Of a stretch of 7,759 nucleotides of DNA, positions 7,226-7,759 are shown one piece after another. The position numbers and the translations under genes were made by a program. How positions within the stretch are numbered: the first letter of the stretch is position 1; each line of letters begins with the position of its first letter. The notes below the pieces were generated by a model that worked only from the letters and a program-made list of their open reading frames with translations, was not told where the DNA came from and did no database searches. The stretch comes from a bacterium. GTDB lineage: Bacteria; Eremiobacterota; Eremiobacteria; Baltobacterales; Baltobacteraceae. The stretch covers positions 1 to 7,759 of the forward strand of contig JAJYHP010000065.1 of NCBI GenBank assembly GCA_021784715.1, in the 5' to 3' direction.

Positions 7226-7611
7226 TCGTAGCGGCGGCGAGCGTATGCCGCACCGATCGGGAAAATCGCCATAAAACAGACGAACCAAGCCCACGATGGC
7301 GGGCCGGCGATGCCCGCGTTCTCAACGAATGTCGCGGTGATCGCGAGCATCGCGGTGAGCCCGCCGGCGACCGCCATGCCCTCGAGGAGAATCTGTCGCT
7401 GCAGTTCGTCGATGCGGGCGACGTGGCGCGCCAGCGCACAGAAGAGCAGCATGACGCCGGGGATCGGCAGCAAGGCGGCGAGGGTTCGTTCCAGCGAGGT
7501 GAGCTCGGGGCGTCCGAGGAGCGCGAGGCTCACGAATAATCCGAGCGTATAGAAGAAGAGCGCTCCGATGAGCTCGAGGGCGTAGCGCCGCCCATTCACA
7601 CGGTCGATCAT
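7222..7611 (-). CDS. Four-helix membrane protein paired with XRE regulator
   Basis: This 129-residue protein has four predicted membrane helices at about residues 11-32, 44-60, 78-96 and 106-123, and a basic end (ARRRYE). The loop between helices 2 and 3 reads RIDELQRQILLEGMA (67-81), a pattern I associate with small uncharacterised inner-membrane proteins encoded just before compact XRE regulators. The biochemical function is unknown; a membrane partner that senses a signal or sequesters the regulator is a reasonable inference. The start at ATG 7611 has no Shine-Dalgarno in the preceding bases (TTTACCCTC), and an AT-rich TATATAGT lies 12-19 nt upstream, suggesting a very short or absent 5' leader. 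The stop overlaps the regulator start by four bases. Confidence 0.87.
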   Translation of the reverse strand: MIDRVNGRRYALELIGALFFYTLGLFVSLALLGRPELTSLERTLAALLPIPGVMLLFCALARHVARIDELQRQILLEGMAVAGGLTAMLAITATFVENAGIAGPPSWAWFVCFMAIFPIGAAYARRRYE

Positions 7612-7618
7612 GAGGGTA

Positions 7619-7647
7619 AAGTACTATATAGGCGACGTTATATACTT
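7619..7647. repeat. Imperfect AT-rich inverted repeat between divergent genes
   Basis: The arms AAGTACTATATA (7619-7630) and TATATACTT (7639-7647) are inverted copies of AAGTA-TATA, with three extra bases in the left arm. They flank GGCGACGT. The repeat covers the minus-strand -10 candidate and touches the -35 of the plus-strand promoter, so it could be an operator for the XRE regulator or part of an insertion-sequence end. With one copy and an imperfect match, support is modest. Confidence 0.35.
7623..7630 (-). promoter_or_regulatory. Candidate -10 element for the membrane protein/XRE/kdp transcription unit
   Basis: On the minus strand TATATAGT gives overlapping -10-like hexamers TATATA (7630-7625) and TATAGT (7628-7623). 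A start site would fall about 4-8 nt before ATG 7611. No good -35 box is found 16-18 nt upstream (tccgtc or cgtcaa), so either the promoter is weak or activator-dependent, or the call is wrong. Confidence 0.35.
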
Positions 7648-7674
7648 GACGGAAGTGCCAGTTAGGTATATGAT
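7646..7674 (+). promoter_or_regulatory. Sigma70-type promoter for the transposase-like gene
   Basis: A -35 box TTGACG (7646-7651, 5 of 6 to TTGACA) is separated by exactly 17 nt from a -10 box TATGAT (7669-7674, 5 of 6 to TATAAT). Transcription would be expected to begin about 6-8 nt downstream, at or next to the ATG at 7681, giving a leaderless transcript. The boxes are read directly from the sequence; activity is inferred. Confidence 0.7.
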
Positions 7675-7680
7675 GGAAGC

Positions 7681-7759
7681 ATGGAAACCAAGGTCCCGAC
7701 CACGCTCCTGGAGGCGGTAAGATACTTCTCCGACCCGGACGTGGCTCACAAGTTCGTCA
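7681..7759 (+). CDS. IS1595-like transposase, N-terminus only (runs off window)
   Basis: The first 26 codons from ATG 7681 read METKVPTTLLEAVRYFSDPD then VAHKFV, followed by the window edge. The pattern TLxEAVRYFSDPDxxxxFV is the start I associate with IS1595-family (zinc-ribbon plus DDE-type) transposases, where a WPDGxxCPxC zinc ribbon normally follows; that part is not visible. In-frame upstream codons reach a TAG at 7663-7665 without another ATG, so 7681 is the natural start. It has no Shine-Dalgarno, but a strong sigma70-type promoter ends just before it, so the mRNA is probably leaderless. It is divergent from the membrane-regulator pair, with only 69 nt between the start codons. Any left terminal inverted repeat of an element must lie in or near that gap. 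Confidence 0.68.
   Translation, partial: METKVPTTLLEAVRYFSDPDVAHKFV

Noticed and set aside
6993..7439. Long in-frame upstream extension of the porin reading frame (total 536 codons)
   Set aside because: The extension lies over the XRE and membrane genes in another frame, is Arg/Ser-rich and has no domain character. The signal peptide begins at 6962 (or just after 6992).
7673..7720. 15-codon ORF starting in the -10 box of the transposase promoter
   Set aside because: Its start lies upstream of the expected transcription start and it has no ribosome site.
1..7759. CRISPR array, tRNA or rRNA genes
   Set aside because: No regularly spaced direct repeats and no tRNA- or rRNA-like segments were seen; nearly all sequence is accounted for by protein genes.

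Overview
The window is a high-GC bacterial segment (about 60% GC by eye) built around a complete kdpFABC locus for the ATP-driven, high-affinity K+ importer. The operon also carries an outer-membrane beta-barrel gene, so the host should be diderm. KdpD is a stand-alone sensor without a histidine kinase, a form known from some cyanobacteria and Deinococcus. This, together with the porin and the IS1595-like transposase start, fits a high-GC diderm outside the Proteobacteria, perhaps Eremiobacterota-like. That placement is a guess from style, not a demonstrated assignment.

Layout, left to right. A plus-strand kdpD-like gene (to 1306) has the KdpD ATP-binding domain and a UspA-like domain but no membrane or kinase part. 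It is open at the left edge and carries an unusual N-terminal extension. It runs tail-to-tail into the minus-strand kdp operon, and the two stop codons share the palindrome TTAA at 1303-1306. Read on the minus strand from the right, the order is: a four-helix membrane protein (7611-7222), a 66-residue Cro/C1-type regulator (7225-7025), a beta-barrel porin (6962 or 6992 to 5829), an unnamed 29-residue membrane microprotein (5832-5743), kdpF (5743-5648), kdpA (5638-3938), kdpB (3938-1878) and kdpC (1872-1303). At the right edge a divergent plus-strand gene begins (7681 onward), the N-terminus of an IS1595-like transposase.

The minus-strand genes are tightly packed. Junctions are GTGA overlaps (membrane protein to regulator, porin to microprotein), a TAGTG overlap (microprotein to kdpF), a 9-nt gap, a TAATG overlap (kdpA to kdpB) and a 5-nt gap. 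Only the 62-nt regulator-porin gap is longer, and it holds a hairpin that overlaps a strong Shine-Dalgarno. The layout suggests co-expression of an outer-membrane entry route and the inner-membrane pump: porin for passage, KdpA as K+ channel-like subunit, KdpB as P-type ATPase, KdpC and KdpF as accessory subunits. The short KdpD may sense K+ or turgor and act through a partner encoded elsewhere, or through the small regulator, but no kinase or KdpE is visible here.

The most noteworthy items are the 29-residue microprotein coupled to kdpF, the porin inside the kdp operon, the kinase-less KdpD with an odd N-terminus, and the short AT-rich 7612-7680 region, where both divergent genes appear leaderless or nearly so. 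No intergenic stretch exceeds 300 bases, and I saw no tRNA, rRNA or CRISPR array.
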